Below, piece after piece: positions 1-5,780 of a DNA stretch of 5,780 bases. The stretch's first letter is position 1. Each line of letters begins with the position of its first letter. The notes under the pieces were generated by a model. That model saw only the letters and a program-made list of their open reading frames with translations, was not told the DNA's origin and ran no database searches. The position numbers and the translations under genes are program-made. The DNA is from a bacterium (GTDB lineage Bacteria > JALSQH01), in contig JALSQH010000006.1 of assembly GCA_026985515.1 (NCBI GenBank), positions 1 to 5,780 of the forward strand, read 5' to 3'.

Positions 1-342
1 AATCAGCAGTTCATTATGGAAAATCTTGCAGACATTATGATTGGAATCTTCGGTATGGATTCAGCTGTTGCAAGGGCTCTCCAGTATATTGAGAAAAATG
101 GAGAGGATAAGTCCTTTATGCCTGTAGCCATGACGAAGGTTTATGTGTATGAAACTTTCCAGGATATAATTGCGAAGGCGAGACAGGTTCTTGTTGATAC
201 TGCTCAGGGTAACGAGAATGAAATTAAAAATTATCTTGACATGGTAAATAAGCTGTGGTGGTACTGGCCACTTGACATCACTTCCACCAAGAATAAAATT
301 GCAGAAGTGATTATTGGAAGAGAAGATTATTCTCTCGTCTAA
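1..342 (+). CDS. Acyl-CoA dehydrogenase family protein, C-terminal end (5' partial)
   Basis: The reading frame is open from base 1 and stops at TAA 340-342, so 113 residues of a longer protein are seen; the ATG at 16 is internal. The segment (NQQFIMENLADIMIGIFGMDSAVARAL, written here only in part: NQQFIMENLADIMI then GIFGMDSAVARAL) is typical of the helical C-terminal domain of bacterial acyl-CoA dehydrogenases of the long-chain/ACAD9-like type, where 'ADM.I..F.M.SA..R' precedes a final helical extension. Family members are FAD flavoproteins that introduce the alpha-beta double bond in acyl-CoA thioesters during fatty-acid oxidation. The catalytic and FAD-binding parts lie outside the window, so substrate class cannot be judged. 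The gene is followed 17 nt later by a strong intrinsic terminator, so it ends its own transcription unit and is unrelated to the lepA operon. Family assignment rests on recognising the tail only; an unrelated helical protein is possible but less likely. Confidence 0.72.
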   Translation, partial: NQQFIMENLADIMIGIFGMDSAVARALQYIEKNGEDKSFMPVAMTKVYVYETFQDIIAKARQVLVDTAQGNENEIKNYLDMVNKLWWYWPLDITSTKNKIAEVIIGREDYSLV

Positions 343-359
343 TACCCTCCCTGGTTAAC

Positions 360-395
360 GGGGCTGAGCACTCTGTGCTTGGCCCCTTTTATTTT
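360..395 (+). terminator. Intrinsic terminator of the acyl-CoA dehydrogenase gene
   Basis: A 12-bp stem (GGGGCTGAGCAC at 360-371 with GTGCTTGGCCCC at 375-386, two G-U pairs) closes a 3-nt loop, TCT, and is followed directly by TTTTATTTT (387-395). This is a textbook Rho-independent terminator for rightward transcription. On the other strand the stem is followed by GTTAACC and not by a U-tract, so it should not stop leftward transcription efficiently. Confidence 0.93.
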
Positions 396-402
396 GTCTA
401 TC

Positions 403-436
403 TCAGGAGAATTTTGAAGTGCAGTTTATCTCCTGA
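403..436. repeat. Inverted repeat at the 3' end of the zinc-ribbon membrane protein gene
   Basis: TCAGGAGA (403-410) and TCTCCTGA (429-436) form a perfect 8-bp inverted repeat with an 18-nt AT-rich loop. It spans the stop codon of the minus-strand gene (426-428) and its last two Arg codons. In that gene's mRNA it could fold into a 3'-end hairpin. No U-tract follows on either strand, so it is not a classical terminator; chance occurrence is possible. Confidence 0.35.
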
Positions 437-1121
437 AAAGGGGAAATCTTTTCAGTCCAATTATAACATTGAGGGGAATGAGAATGTAATTGATGAGTAC
501 AATGAGGAGGGCAATTGCAAAACCTGCATAAAATGTCAATGAAGGTTGACCTTCAACATCAAAGAATGTTACATTTAACATCCTGTCATGTTTATACAGC
601 GTATACAGACCGATACCCCAGATGACGAGAAAAGTTAAGAACTGAAGGTATACACCGAAAGCAAGGTATTTTCCGAATTTCAAAAGATAAAAGAAAAGTA
701 GAAAGGTTCCAAAGAAGCCTCCAAGAGAAAGGATGTAACCCTGCAGGTTAATGATCCCTATGTTGTTGAATTTTTTTATGATGGGGAAGGTGCCAATCCA
801 TATGGCAAAGAGTGGTACAATGATAAGGAGTTTCAGATTAAATCCAAGGTCATCCTTTACCATCCCGGGGATTTTTTCAGCACGAAAGACCATGTCCAGG
901 TTGGAATAGAAGTTAATTCCCACATCAATCCAGGGGAGGAAAAAGGAAATTATAAGTACCACAGCAGCAGCAATTGAAAATGTTGTAAGGTACTCAAACT
1001 GTTTCTCTTTCACATATCCGCAGGAGGGACAAACGTAGAATCCGTTTTTATCCCTGTATCCACATACGGGGCACTTATTCATTAAAAATTTGTCATTCTT
1101 TACTGACTTCATCTGTGCCAT
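426..1121 (-). CDS. Zinc-ribbon multi-pass membrane protein of unknown function
   Basis: I do not recognise this 231-residue protein. Residues 17-34 hold CPVCG and CPSCG in a CX2C-X10-CX2C pattern, a small zinc-ribbon, presumably cytoplasmic. About five hydrophobic segments follow at roughly 46-65 (ending FFLPW), 95-114, 121-147, 153-175 and 197-221, and the protein ends in a basic tail (KRFPLFRR). This architecture occurs in many uncharacterised bacterial membrane proteins; the sequence shows no catalytic motif. The start is uncertain. ATG 1121 is the first in frame, but the promoter predicted at 1128-1156 puts transcription start almost on it. Met4 (1112) and Met14 (1082, just before the zinc ribbon) are alternatives, and none has a convincing Shine-Dalgarno. 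The gene stands alone, divergent from lepA and convergent with the acyl-CoA dehydrogenase gene. That it is real is supported by the paired cysteines, the regular alternation of membrane segments and its own promoter. Function is unknown; a metal- or redox-sensing membrane role would be speculation. Confidence 0.82.
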   Translation of the reverse strand: MAQMKSVKNDKFLMNKCPVCGYRDKNGFYVCPSCGYVKEKQFEYLTTFSIAAAVVLIISFFLPWIDVGINFYSNLDMVFRAEKIPGMVKDDLGFNLKLLIIVPLFAIWIGTFPIIKKFNNIGIINLQGYILSLGGFFGTFLLFFYLLKFGKYLAFGVYLQFLTFLVIWGIGLYTLYKHDRMLNVTFFDVEGQPSLTFYAGFAIALLIVLINYILIPLNVIIGLKRFPLFRR

Positions 1122-1127
1122 GCTAAA

Positions 1128-1156
1128 AGTATACCATTTTCATGAATGTAAGACAA
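1128..1156 (-). promoter_or_regulatory. Predicted sigma-70 promoter of the zinc-ribbon protein gene
   Basis: Read on the minus strand, TTGTCT (1156-1151, 4 of 6 to the -35 consensus) is followed after 17 nt by TATACT (1133-1128, 5 of 6), with TGG immediately before the -10, giving an extended -10. The expected transcription start is about base 1121, which is the first base of the upstream-most ATG. The transcript would therefore be leaderless, or translation starts at Met4 or Met14. Confidence 0.65.
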
Positions 1157-1175
1157 AAAATTTACAATTCAGTTT

Positions 1176-1203
1176 TTGACTGATCTGAACATTCTGATAA
1201 AAT
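1176..1203 (+). promoter_or_regulatory. Predicted sigma-70 promoter of the lepA-lepB-lolD-bamA operon
   Basis: TTGACT (1176-1181, 5 of 6 to consensus) is separated by 16 nt from TAAAAT (1198-1203, 5 of 6), which is preceded by TGA, an extended -10. Transcription should start near 1210, leaving a leader of about 23 nt before the lepA ATG at 1233. Its -35 lies 19 nt from the -35 of the divergent promoter. No other good promoter was seen before bamA, so it probably serves all four genes. Confidence 0.7.
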
Positions 1204-1232
1204 TGAAGTCTAAATTTCAGAAATCCATTACC

Positions 1233-3041
1233 ATGAGTGTAAGTTTGGATAGAATAAGAAATTTCTCCATAATTGCACATATTGATCACGGAAAGTCCAC
1301 CCTGGCTGACAGAATGCTTGAATTAACAGGAACAGTGGATCCCCGTAAATTCAGGGAGCAGTATCTTGATAAACTTGACGTGGAGAGGGAGAAGGGCATC
1401 ACTGTAAAAGCATCAACTGTGCGATTGAAGTACAGGAGCAGAGATGGTGAGGAATATATTTTCAATTTGATTGATACGCCCGGTCATGTTGATTTCAGTT
1501 ATGAGGTTTCGAGATCACTTTCTGCGTGTGAGGGAGCTCTTCTACTGGTTGATGCAACTCAGGGTGTTGAGGCTCAGACACTGGCCAATGCATACCTGGC
1601 AATTGACAATGATCTGGAAATCATTCCTGTTATTAACAAGATTGATCTTCCCTCTGCCCATCCCGAAGAGGTAAAGCGGCAGATAGAAAATATAATTGGC
1701 CTTGATGCCAGTGAAGCTATCCTTGTGAGCGCAAAGGAAGGAACAGGTGTTGTTGATGTTATGGAGGCGATTGTGAAGAAAATTCCTCCACCTGTGGGTG
1801 ACCCAGAAAAGCCCCTGAAGGTTCTGGTCATAGATAGCTGGTTTGATTCATACAGGGGTGTTGTGCTCCTTGTTCGTGTGTATGACGGGGTGGTAAAAAG
1901 GGGAGATAAAATAGTTCTGATGTCAACCGGTAAGAAGTATGAGGTTCAGGATGTGGGTATATTTGCACCAGATATGGTGCCCACAGAGGAACTGGGTCCG
2001 GGGGAGGTTGGCTATCTCATTGCCAATATCAAAGTAATAGGTGATACAAGGGTTGGTGATACAATTACCCATGCTGATAGACCTGTTGCAGAGCCTCTTC
2101 CAGGTTTCAAAGAGGTGAAGCCCATGGTATTTTCCAGCCTGTACCCTTCGAAACCTGATGATTATCAATCACTTCGTGATGCCCTTGAAAAATTGAGCTT
2201 GAATGATGCTTCCCTTGTCTTTGAGCCGGAAAATAGTGTTGCTCTTGGACATGGTTTCAGGTGTGGTTTTCTCGGTTTGCTCCACATGGAAATTGTTCAG
2301 GAAAGGCTTGAGAGGGAGTTTGGAGTTGATCTTATAACCACTGCTCCATCAGTTATGTACTACGCAGTTACCACAAAAGGTGAGAGAATTCCTGTAAAGT
2401 CACCCAGGGATCTTCCACCTTCTGAAAAGATTGAGCATATTGAGGAACCATACATTGATGTTACGATTCATGTTCCGTCAAAGTATGTGGGACCGGTAAT
2501 TCAATTATGTGAAGAACGCAGAGGTACACAAAAGAATCTCATGATTTCAGGTGATAGAGCCATAATTGAATATGAGATGCCCCTCAGTGAGGTAATATTT
2601 GATTTTTACGACAGGTTGAAATCCATAACCCGGGGATACGCCTCAATGGATTACCAGTTCAGCAAATATAAACCTTCACAGCTCATAAAGCTTGATATTC
2701 TTGTAAATGGGGAACCTGTTGATGCACTTTCCCTTATAGTCCACAGAGATCAGGCATACTACAAGGGAAGGGCTCTTCTCAAAAAGTTGAAAGAGCTAAT
2801 TCCCAGGCAACTGTTTGAAGTTGTTCTTCAGGCGGCGATTGGAAAAAGGGTTATTGCCAGAGAAGTAATAAAACCACTCAGAAAGGATGTACTTGCCAAG
2901 TGTTATGGTGGTGATGTGACCAGGAAGAGGAAATTGCTGGAGAAACAGAAAGAGGGTAAAAAGAGGATGAAAAAAATAGGGAAAGTTGAAATACCTCAGG
3001 AAGCCTTTCTGGCTGTTTTTAAAATTGATAAAAAGGAGTGA
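1233..3041 (+). CDS. lepA: Elongation factor 4 (LepA), ribosomal back-translocase GTPase
   Basis: This is a 602-residue translational GTPase, the usual LepA length. In N-terminal order: G1 AHIDHGKS (15-22), G2 around GIT (55-57), G3 DTPGH (81-85, with the catalytic-type His85), G4 NKID (135-138) and G5 SAK (166-168). An EF-G-like domain II and alpha/beta domains follow, including [14 protein letters not shown], and then the LepA-only C-terminal domain with [19 protein letters not shown] and the ending [13 protein letters not shown]. These tails separate it from EF-G and BipA. LepA binds ribosomes, and roles in back-translocation, stalled elongation and initiation/assembly have been proposed; part of the pool is membrane-associated. 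The start chosen is ATG 1233, giving [14 protein letters not shown], which fits the family N-terminus. The frame is open upstream to a TTG at 1176, but that TTG is the likely -35 element and upstream of the transcription start. No clear Shine-Dalgarno precedes 1233. It abuts lepB, as in many bacteria. Confidence 0.97.
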   Translation: MSVSLDRIRNFSIIAHIDHGKSTLADRMLELTGTVDPRKFREQYLDKLDVEREKGITVKASTVRLKYRSRDGEEYIFNLIDTPGHVDFSYEVSRSLSACEGALLLVDATQGVEAQTLANAYLAIDNDLEIIPVINKIDLPSAHPEEVKRQIENIIGLDASEAILVSAKEGTGVVDVMEAIVKKIPPPVGDPEKPLKVLVIDSWFDSYRGVVLLVRVYDGVVKRGDKIVLMSTGKKYEVQDVGIFAPDMVPTEELGPGEVGYLIANIKVIGDTRVGDTITHADRPVAEPLPGFKEVKPMVFSSLYPSKPDDYQSLRDALEKLSLNDASLVFEPENSVALGHGFRCGFLGLLHMEIVQERLEREFGVDLITTAPSVMYYAVTTKGERIPVKSPRDLPPSEKIEHIEEPYIDVTIHVPSKYVGPVIQLCEERRGTQKNLMISGDRAIIEYEMPLSEVIFDFYDRLKSITRGYASMDYQFSKYKPSQLIKLDILVNGEPVDALSLIVHRDQAYYKGRALLKKLKELIPRQLFEVVLQAAIGKRVIAREVIKPLRKDVLAKCYGGDVTRKRKLLEKQKEGKKRMKKIGKVEIPQEAFLAVFKIDKKE

Positions 3042-3047
3042 ATGGTG
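3033..3047 (+). promoter_or_regulatory. Ribosome binding site and alternative starts of lepB
   Basis: AAGGAG (3033-3038) lies in the last codons of lepA. It is 3 nt from ATG 3042 and 6 nt from the adjacent GTG 3045. The spacing slightly favours GTG, the codon preference ATG; the choice changes the protein by one residue. The lepA stop TGA (3039-3041) touches the ATG, which implies translational coupling. Confidence 0.75.
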
Positions 3048-3752
3048 GCAGAAGAGAGGGAAGTACCTGAAAAGAGGGAAAAGAACAGATGGGTGAAGGA
3101 AATAGAGTCTCTGCTCTGGGCAATAATAATTGTTATCCTGCTCAGAACCTTTGTCATACAGGCTTACAAAATCCCTTCGGGATCAATGATTCCCACCCTT
3201 CTTGTTGGGGACCATCTGCTTGCAGCCAAATTCACCTATGGTTTAAAAATTCCATATGTTGATGTAAAATGTTGTGCATGGAGAAAACCAAAGAGAGGGG
3301 AAGTGGTAATTTTTGAGTTCCCACTGGATCCAAGCAAGGATTTTGTCAAACGAGTGGTTGGAATTGGGGGAGATACAGTGGCAGTTAAAAATGGAGTTAT
3401 TTATGTCAACGGTAAAAAGGTTCCCATCTGGCCCGTGGGAAGGTATGAGTATCGTGATGTAAATACGGGAGAAATTGTAAGTGGCACACTTCTTAAGGAA
3501 AACCTGTTTGGACACATTCATTATGTGCTCTGGACAGATGGGTTTGAGGGAATGAGAAACTATGGACCATACAAAGTCCCTGAGGGTACTATTTTTGTTA
3601 TGGGAGATAATAGAGATCACAGTAACGACAGTAGATTCTGGGGGCCAGTTCCTCTTGTAAAGGTAAAGGGTACCCCCCTTTTTATCTACTTTCCCTGGGA
3701 TTCTGCAAATCACAGGATAAACTGGCATCGATTTTTTCATGTTATCAGGTGA
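3042..3752 (+). CDS. lepB: Signal peptidase I (leader peptidase)
   Basis: Signal peptidase I cleaves signal peptides from exported proteins at the outer face of the inner membrane. From ATG 3042 the protein has 236 residues. A short charged cytoplasmic N-terminus is followed by a single membrane anchor (about 24-40) and then the S26-family boxes: PSGSMIPTL (45-53) with nucleophile Ser48, DFVKRVVG (100-107) with general base Lys103, GGD (109-111) and MGDNRDHSNDSRFWGPVP (187-204). The Ser/Lys dyad and all boxes are intact, so it should be active. With one membrane span it differs from the two-span E. coli enzyme and matches the compact form common in other bacteria. It sits directly after lepA, the classical lepA-lepB pairing, and 2 nt before the preferred lolD start. 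The neighbouring bamA begins with a signal peptide that this enzyme would be expected to cut. Confidence 0.96.
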   Translation: MVAEEREVPEKREKNRWVKEIESLLWAIIIVILLRTFVIQAYKIPSGSMIPTLLVGDHLLAAKFTYGLKIPYVDVKCCAWRKPKRGEVVIFEFPLDPSKDFVKRVVGIGGDTVAVKNGVIYVNGKKVPIWPVGRYEYRDVNTGEIVSGTLLKENLFGHIHYVLWTDGFEGMRNYGPYKVPEGTIFVMGDNRDHSNDSRFWGPVPLVKVKGTPLFIYFPWDSANHRINWHRFFHVIR

Positions 3753-3760
3753 ACATGGTG
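3747..3760 (+). promoter_or_regulatory. Ribosome binding site and alternative starts of lolD
   Basis: AGGTGA (3747-3752) ends in the lepB stop codon TGA (3750-3752). Three starts compete: GTG 3749 (overlaps the stop), ATG 3755 (2 nt after the Shine-Dalgarno-like run) and GTG 3758 (5 nt after it). I annotate ATG 3755. GTG 3749 would lie inside the ribosome site itself, so it is the least likely. Confidence 0.6.
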
Positions 3761-4441
3761 GAAATTATCAGAGGAGAGAATTTAACCAAGACTTTCAAAT
3801 GGAAAAAAAGTGTTGTAACAGCGATAAAGAATGTTTACATAACTGTTGGAAAAGGTGAGACAGTGGGGTTGTGGGGACCATCAGGTGCAGGAAAAACCAC
3901 CCTTCTCCATATTCTTGGCACACTGGAAAAACCTACATCGGGGAGATTGTACTTTATGGGAGAGGATATAACCGATTTATCTGAGGAGAAACTTGCTCAA
4001 ATCAGGAGGGAGAATATAGGTTTTGTCTTCCAATTTCATCACCTCCTTCCTGAATTATCTGCAATTGAAAATGTCATGATACCACTTCTGTTGCAGGGAG
4101 TTGATGAGGATCTTGCAAGGGAGAGGGGTGAAGAACTGCTGAGGGAAGTGGGACTGGGGAAAAGATTGCATCACAGACCAGGTGAACTTTCTGGAGGAGA
4201 AAGACAGAGAGTTGCAGTGGTAAGGGCCTTAATAAGTGAACCAGCTTTAGTTCTTGCTGATGAACCCACTGGTGATCTGGATAGCAGGACGGGTAACGAA
4301 GTTTTTTCCATTCTTCTGGGACTTAACAGGAAGAAAAATTCATCCCTGGTGATTGCCACCCATAATGAGAAACTTCTGGCAGATCTTGACAGAGTTGTGG
4401 AGATAATAGATGGTGAAATTGTTAAGGATAATACTGATTAA
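3755..4441 (+). CDS. lolD: LolD-type ABC transporter ATP-binding protein (lipoprotein release)
   Basis: From ATG 3755 the protein has 228 residues, the normal size for LolD. All ABC ATPase motifs are intact: Walker A GPSGAGKT (41-48), Q-loop Gln93 in FVFQFHHLLPE, signature LSGGERQR (145-152), Walker B ALVLADE (164-170), D-loop GDLD (173-176) and switch His203 in ATHN. The FQFHHLLPE sequence followed by AIENV is the LolD hallmark within the MacB/LolD/FtsE group; FtsE and MacB differ there. LolD powers LolC/LolE, which extract mature lipoproteins from the inner membrane and pass them to the periplasmic carrier LolA. No lolC/lolE-like permease is adjacent, because lepB lies upstream and bamA downstream. 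The partner is therefore encoded elsewhere, or this ATPase serves a related permease. The last 32 nt also encode the start of bamA in another frame. Confidence 0.9.
   Translation: MVEIIRGENLTKTFKWKKSVVTAIKNVYITVGKGETVGLWGPSGAGKTTLLHILGTLEKPTSGRLYFMGEDITDLSEEKLAQIRRENIGFVFQFHHLLPELSAIENVMIPLLLQGVDEDLARERGEELLREVGLGKRLHHRPGELSGGERQRVAVVRALISEPALVLADEPTGDLDSRTGNEVFSILLGLNRKKNSSLVIATHNEKLLADLDRVVEIIDGEIVKDNTD
4399..4412 (+). promoter_or_regulatory. Ribosome binding site and start codon of bamA inside lolD
   Basis: GGAG (4399-4402) is followed after 7 nt by ATG 4410. Both lie inside the lolD coding sequence, 30 nt before its stop codon. This site decides the bamA start because the frame from 4410 begins with a complete signal peptide; starting after the lolD stop would remove it. 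Confidence 0.85.
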
Positions 4442-5780
4442 TTTATTCGTTTACGGGTCACTCTATGCGGAGAGAATAACTGCTGTGAAGATAATCGGTG
4501 ATGAGAGTGCCATACCCCTTTCAGAAATATCCTCAACCACGGGGAGTGAGTTCAGCAGAGAAAAAGTTTACATGGATCTGAGGAGGTTGTATTCCACAGG
4601 GAGATACAGTTATGTTGAAGCAGTGACAGAAAGCACAGAGGGAGGGATTGTTCTTATATACCGGGTTGTGAAACGATGTATTATAAAAGAGATAAAAATC
4701 ACAGGTAATTCTGCAATCGGGAAAAAGGACATAAAGGAGAAAATTTCCACACATTCAGGAGAACTTCTTGATGGGTATAAACTGTGGCAGGATGTGAAAA
4801 GCATAAAAAAACTTTACAGGGAAAAGGATCATCCACTTGTAGATGTGAGCTGGAGTGTTTTATCATATCCGGGTAGAAATACCTGCACAGTTGTTTTCAA
4901 CATCAGAGAACTGAAAAACATCTATGTTTCAAGAATTATTTTCACAGGCAATAAACATTTTTCTGATGCCACCCTCTTAAAAGTTATCTCCACATCTCCG
5001 AGGGGACCCATGAGCTGGCTCCTTTCAACGGGAATCTTTGATTATGAAAGATTGAAGGAAGACAGGAACAGACTTGCAGAATTTTATATGGATAATGGAT
5101 ACATTGATGTAAGTGTGAGTGACCCCATAATTCTCATGTCCCCTTCCAAGAAGTTTGTGGATGTGGTCTTTGAAATAAGAGAAGGTGCTCAATACAGGGT
5201 TGGAAACATAACTGTTACTGGAGATCTTATCTTTGACCGACTTGATCTAATAAGAAACATGAAATTGAAAGAAGGGGATATCTTCAGCAGGAAAAAGCTA
5301 TCAATGGATATTTACTCAATAATTGAAAAGTACAAGAATGTTGGTTACTTTTTTGCACAGGTCACCCCGGTACCGGTTGTGGATAGAAAGAACAGAATTG
5401 TCAATCTTGAGATACACATTGTAAAGGGAGAGCCAGTTTTTATAAGGTACATAAACATTGTGGGGAACAACAAGACCCGGGATAAGGTAATAAGGAGACA
5501 GCTCCTCATAAGAGAAGGAGAGCTTTTCAATGGAGATAAGTTACGGGAAAGTAGAGAGAGGATTTTTGCACTTGGTTATTTTGATGAGGTAAATATAAGA
5601 GTGGAAACTGTTGAGGGTTTCAGGAATCTTGTTGACATAGTCATAGAGGTGAAGGAGAGGCCCACCGGAACGGCAAGTGCCGGGATAGCATACAGTTCCA
5701 TTGACAAGCTTGTTGGTACAGTTCAGTTATCTTTTGGAAATTTCAGGGGAATGGGGCAGAAGTTGACCCTTATGGCTGAG
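4410..5780 (+). CDS. bamA: Outer membrane protein assembly factor BamA (3' partial)
   Basis: The frame is open from ATG 4410 to the window edge: 457 residues with no stop. Residues 1-20 are a signal peptide: basic MVKLLR, a hydrophobic core, then GSLYA with cleavage after Ala20. Five POTRA repeats follow at about 23-89, 90-168, 171-258, 261-340 and 343-417, each with the beta-alpha-alpha-beta-beta spacing and recurring GN/GD turns (ITGN 97-100, FTGN 178-181, VTGD 269-272, VGNN 351-354). The POTRA/barrel junction KERPTG (415-420) and the first barrel strands, with AYSSIDKLVG and NFRGMGQ, match the bacterial surface antigen domain. The remaining barrel lies beyond the window. BamA inserts beta-barrel proteins into the outer membrane, with POTRA domains in the periplasm binding clients and Bam lipoproteins. 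Five POTRAs is the standard number and favours BamA over TamA or two-POTRA secretion proteins. The start overlaps lolD by 32 nt, so translation is probably coupled. Confidence 0.95.
   Translation, partial: MVKLLRIILINLFVYGSLYAERITAVKIIGDESAIPLSEISSTTGSEFSREKVYMDLRRLYSTGRYSYVEAVTESTEGGIVLIYRVVKRCIIKEIKITGNSAIGKKDIKEKISTHSGELLDGYKLWQDVKSIKKLYREKDHPLVDVSWSVLSYPGRNTCTVVFNIRELKNIYVSRIIFTGNKHFSDATLLKVISTSPRGPMSWLLSTGIFDYERLKEDRNRLAEFYMDNGYIDVSVSDPIILMSPSKKFVDVVFEIREGAQYRVGNITVTGDLIFDRLDLIRNMKLKEGDIFSRKKLSMDIYSIIEKYKNVGYFFAQVTPVPVVDRKNRIVNLEIHIVKGEPVFIRYINIVGNNKTRDKVIRRQLLIREGELFNGDKLRESRERIFALGYFDEVNIRVETVEGFRNLVDIVIEVKERPTGTASAGIAYSSIDKLVGTVQLSFGNFRGMGQKLTLMAE

Noticed and set aside
16-342. A complete 108-residue protein starting at ATG 16
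   Set aside because: The same frame is open to base 1 and the upstream residues (NQQFI) continue the acyl-CoA dehydrogenase tail, so ATG 16 is an internal methionine.
403-436. Inverted repeat as an intrinsic terminator for the minus-strand gene
   Set aside because: The 8-bp stem has an 18-nt loop and no following U-tract on either strand; it is kept only as a low-confidence repeat.
1176-1232. N-terminal extension of LepA from TTG 1176
   Set aside because: The TTG lies in the predicted -35 element and upstream of the predicted transcription start; LepA proteins begin close to the [14 protein letters not shown] motif, which fits ATG 1233.
1471-2168. Short open frames inside or opposite lepA (67, 85 and 81 residues)
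   Set aside because: All are in alternative frames of the conserved LepA GTPase and domain II and have no independent support.
3243-3740. 165-residue open frame antisense to lepB
   Set aside because: It lies wholly opposite an intact, strongly conserved gene; the translation has no recognisable motif and reads as a shadow of the sense codons.
3749-3754. GTG 3749 as the lolD start
   Set aside because: It lies within the AGGTGA ribosome-site-like run and overlaps the lepB stop, with no separate ribosome site upstream; ATG 3755 is the better choice.
4533-4804. Two minus-strand open frames (64 and 73 residues) opposite bamA
   Set aside because: They overlap each other in different frames and lie opposite the POTRA coding sequence; no ribosome site or promoter supports them.
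4442-5780. Apparent gene-free region after lolD
   Set aside because: It is fully covered by the bamA frame, which is easily missed because it starts inside lolD and has no stop before the window edge.

Overview
The window looks like ordinary chromosomal DNA from a diderm (Gram-negative-type) bacterium. The evidence is a signal peptidase I, a LolD-type lipoprotein-release ATPase and a BamA outer-membrane assembly protein in one operon. By eye the DNA is moderately AT-rich. Arginine is written mostly with AGA/AGG (about 30 of 35 Arg codons in the bamA part). The start of the BamA barrel and the acyl-CoA dehydrogenase tail resemble proteins of former Deltaproteobacteria and related phyla, but this is an impression and not a placement. 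There are no tRNA or rRNA genes, CRISPR arrays, insertion sequences or phage genes.

Layout: (1) 1-342, + strand, the C-terminal tail of an acyl-CoA dehydrogenase whose body lies upstream of the window, followed by a strong intrinsic terminator (360-395). (2) 426-1121, - strand, an unrecognised membrane protein with an N-terminal zinc ribbon and about five membrane segments. (3) 1122-1232, a short divergent intergenic region with two back-to-back sigma-70-type promoters. (4) 1233-5780, + strand, a tight operon lepA - lepB - lolD - bamA. lepA and lepB abut, lepB and lolD are separated by 2 nt, and the last 32 nt of lolD overlap the start of bamA, which runs off the right end after five POTRA domains and the first barrel residues.

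How the genes work together: LepA (EF4) acts on translating ribosomes. LepB cleaves signal peptides of exported proteins. LolD would power release of lipoproteins from the inner membrane. BamA inserts outer-membrane proteins. The operon therefore covers successive steps of envelope protein biogenesis. The oddities are that lolD has no lolC/lolE membrane partner beside it, that the bamA start is buried in lolD, that the two genes leaving the divergent promoter region lack Shine-Dalgarno sequences (the minus-strand gene may be leaderless), and that an uncharacterised zinc-ribbon membrane protein shares the lepA promoter region. I see no clearly new multi-gene system here; that zinc-ribbon membrane protein is the only gene of unknown function.
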